DNA of 64,000 nt from Asterella californica (lineage: Eukaryota > Streptophyta > Marchantiopsida > Marchantiales > Aytoniaceae): the NCBI GenBank assembly GCA_036924285.1, contig JAYKYS010000004.1:23654001-23718000 (forward strand), given 5' to 3'. The position numbers and the translations under genes were made by a program. Below the pieces are notes generated by a model. The model was not told the origin of the DNA and did no database searches. It was given only the letters and a program-made list of their open reading frames with translations. This document shows positions 61,474 through 64,000 of this stretch, in pieces (within the stretch, counting starts at the first letter, position 1; each line of letters begins with the position of its first letter).

Positions 61474-62699
61474 GCTGGTTGACCATAATCTAAGTTGAAT
61501 GCACATATTGTGAATTGACGTAAGGGGCAACTTAAAGGACTGGCTTGTATCTATGACTTATAGATGGACATTTTAGGAGATTGGGAGATCCAATGCATAC
61601 GCACACGGTGTCATTTAGTTTTAGATTTGTGCAGGCTACGCATTTGCTAAGACAGTTCTTGAAGAGGTGGAGTGTGGAGTGTGTTATGAGAGAAATTGAA
61701 CCGTAGAGAGAAAAGATTGGAATGCTTCAGTTATCTATAAAGAAGAATTGGATCGTTCGAACCGTTCGATAGTCCAAACTTATTGTCCTTCGATCCATCG
61801 GGATCAAAAGACCGAGTGATGTAAGAAATTGAAGAAAATACGAAGTTTCACTAGATGGTTTGGGAGATGTGAAGAAAACTAACTTGTAAGAAGACATCGT
61901 ACTTCGTTCGTATTCCATATGAGATTGGGTTGTTTTTCACAATCGATAGATCAAACTCTTTGCTCTTATGCGGTCAATGAATATTCATTTACGCATAAGA
62001 AAAGATCGTACGTGGATTGGATTGTTGTGTTGGATGTGGCGAGAGAAATTGAACCACAAGGGGTCAATTTACGATATTTCTTCAATTATTGCTGCCAACA
62101 TCGTTCTTCTTGAAGAAAACTCAAAACTGTTTGTTAGAGTGTCATTCAGCTTAAGGTAGTTAGATTATCTACGGCAATAGACGGATCTCAGATCGAATGG
62201 TCCGCTTGATCTATGTGAGCAATTTTAGCTCGCAAGGAGGAGGTTTTGGAGATTCGGTCACTTGTGATAAAAAACTCTGAGATATCTTGGCTGTCTGAAG
62301 TCGGATCTCAAAGTTCTTGTAGCCAACAAAGTCATAAGAGAAGACCTTGTTGATATTTGGAAACTGTTTGGTTAAAGAGGAAAGTTATCAAATAGCTCCT
62401 ATTTGATTTCTTTGTTACTATTTTGTCGTTTCGCACGTGTTAGAGTTCTAGTTGGTTATGTACGGCTTGTGGTAGCCAGCTCTTGCTAGAGACTTGTACA
62501 TGGATGTGTTTTGGACCATGGTTAAGATTATGTGAAACTATTGCAAAGCTTATTGTTAGCAAATGGGTGTTTTCTTTGCTTTGAGTTTCGCTCTGATAGT
62601 TTTAAGTTTAGACTTAGGTTTGTGGACTTGCTTCAAGAGGTTAGGTGCAGATTATAGATCACTTAGGCATGTTTATCAATCTTGTGTTCATATAATCTA

Positions 62700-64000
62700 G
62701 GTATAAGCTCTCAAACGATGATCTAATCCGTCGTCTCATTCTCAGTCTTGTCGTAGTCCTTGGGTCGTTCATAAGTCCATATGTCCAAGTCTAGACCGCA
62801 ACACATCTTGGTACTGACCCAACCATCACCTCATACCCCCAGAGTATGTCCGCGGAATCCTGGGGTCAGGTGACTCGTCCTGGCCCATCCAAGCATCGAG
62901 CGTCCCTCATATATACTTCTAGAGATCGGCGGTCCCGCCCTCCTCTTTGAACCTTGAAAATTATATCACAATCCGATCACAAGATCGGTCATAATTCTCA
63001 GCTCCAATAAAAATCCGAGGAGTTATACATATCAATAGAAAGCGCTTGCCGAGACTTTTTCCACTGATATATTACTCGTCTCGAGATCTTATGTGGAGCT
63101 CCGTCCATGACCTAAAACGTCTCTAGAGCTCCAATACTTAAGATTTTTCAGAGGAACCGTGGTCCGATGCCAGACTTGGACCCTGTGGTTCAGACCAGCG
63201 GCGGATCCACGTCTCGGTCTCCTTGTCTTGGATCTATGTTTTGATCATGTGTTTTGGTCAGTTTCTAGACTTGCACCCTCATGTTAACGTTCGTCCGGGA
63301 TATATGCCACGTCCTAGACCAAATGTTTCAACCTTGGTTCAGAGAACCACTTAGGGTTCTTTTGTTCTTAACTTCCCTACGAAGCCATTCATTCCTACTA
63401 GTAGTGTTCACAACCTAGCGCAAGTCCACCAGGGTTCTGTTGTTCGCGTCTACGTCCGATCTTGAGACTGAGGGTCTCGACATTCATCCCCACTTTGGAG
63501 GTTGATGTCCTCATCAACAATGATCTTTAAGTTAATGCCGAGTTCAAAATGGATAGCTAACCCTTTGACGTCAGAAATACATTCTGGTAGCTAACCCGCA
63601 ATGTTCACTTGACTTGAGTCTTAAGTCGTCGCTAAAACACTTAGAAAATTGCAACATTCATCTCGGTGTCGTGTAATGGACCGGCTCCTACCTCAAATTC
63701 AGACTTCGATGCTTGTCGCTGCAAAGACACTCATGGGAAAAGTAAGCTAGGCCTCAGCTTACGGACTTTTGACACAATTTCGGATCTCCACTTGCATCGC
63801 ATCAGGTGATAGAGCTCTTTGTCAACACTCCATAGGCACTTCGTCTACTTCGTTTGGACGGCTAGTGGAGAAGTTACAAGACTCGAAAGATGGGGAAGAC
63901 AAGCTAAGCTCCAGCTTACGGGTTTTTGGCACAATTTCGGATCTTCACTTTCATCGCATCGATGGGTAGAGCTCGTTGTAAGCTTTCCATAAGCATCTTG
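62700..64000. other. GC-richer repeat DNA at the right edge; no gene
   Basis: Composition rises again from about 62700. Contents look like the long terminal or internal non-coding part of a retroelement (a tatata word near 62910, recurring agagctc blocks), but no coding motif is visible. Confidence 0.45.
63735..64000. repeat. Tandem repeat with 158-bp period, cut by the window end
   Basis: acaatttcggatct occurs at 63773 and 63931, each followed by cactt.catcgcatc, then tagagctc. The preceding cagcttacgg and the aagctaggcctcagcttacg/aagctaagctccagcttacg blocks also align. At least one full and two partial units are present. Confidence 0.85.

Larger units (their letters stand above)
55400..62700. 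other. AT-rich spacer; no intact gene
   Basis: The sequence is strongly AT-rich with scattered short duplications: ttaggtattaaattaaact-like units at 55680-55775, a 73-bp pair at 57721 and 57794, and a 142-bp pair at 60429-60712. A Ty3/gypsy reverse-transcriptase fragment lies near 60.9 kb. Small reading frames such as 56680-57066 (-) show no recognisable motif. Confidence 0.65.

Overview
The window is nuclear DNA of a plant (streptophyte). Both recognisable genes are split into many short exons with GT-AG introns. Their proteins are closest to the land-plant forms of midasin and UPF1, and short CCCTAAA-type (plant telomere-like) motifs occur. I cannot name the species. The mix of moderately GC-rich gene blocks and very AT-rich, repeat-filled spacers would suit a non-seed plant or streptophyte alga, but that is inference.

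Layout. (1) 1-27222, + strand: the 3' three quarters of a midasin (MDN1/Rea1) gene, entering inside the fourth AAA+ module and running to the stop codon. I could place 58 exons whose phases all agree and which give 4,075 codons. One stretch (21242-21612) may hide a further exon. (2) 27223-29800: non-coding DNA behind MDN1. (3) 29800-38900: AT-rich spacer with decayed transposon remnants, tandem duplications and two perfect hairpins. (4) 38900-41719: GC-richer DNA with no recognisable protein, possibly a long 3' UTR of the next gene. (5) 41720-54484, - strand: a complete UPF1 gene of 29 exons and 1,267 codons, including the Cys/His zinc domain, the SF1 helicase core and an SQ/TQ-rich tail ending in a nine-glutamine run. 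(6) 54485-55400: UPF1 upstream region with a candidate MITE. (7) 55400-62700: AT-rich repeat DNA with a Ty3/gypsy reverse-transcriptase fragment. (8) 62700-64000: GC-richer repeat DNA with a 158-bp tandem unit running off the right edge.

The two genes converge (MDN1 rightward, UPF1 leftward) with 14.5 kb between their stop codons. They act in different processes: midasin strips assembly factors from pre-60S ribosomes, and UPF1 is the core helicase of nonsense-mediated mRNA decay. Nothing here suggests a joint function. The most notable non-gene structure is a dispersed repeat family found in introns of both genes, always in the sense orientation of its host. I found no evidence for a new multi-gene system. 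The interesting material is in repeat biology and exon architecture.
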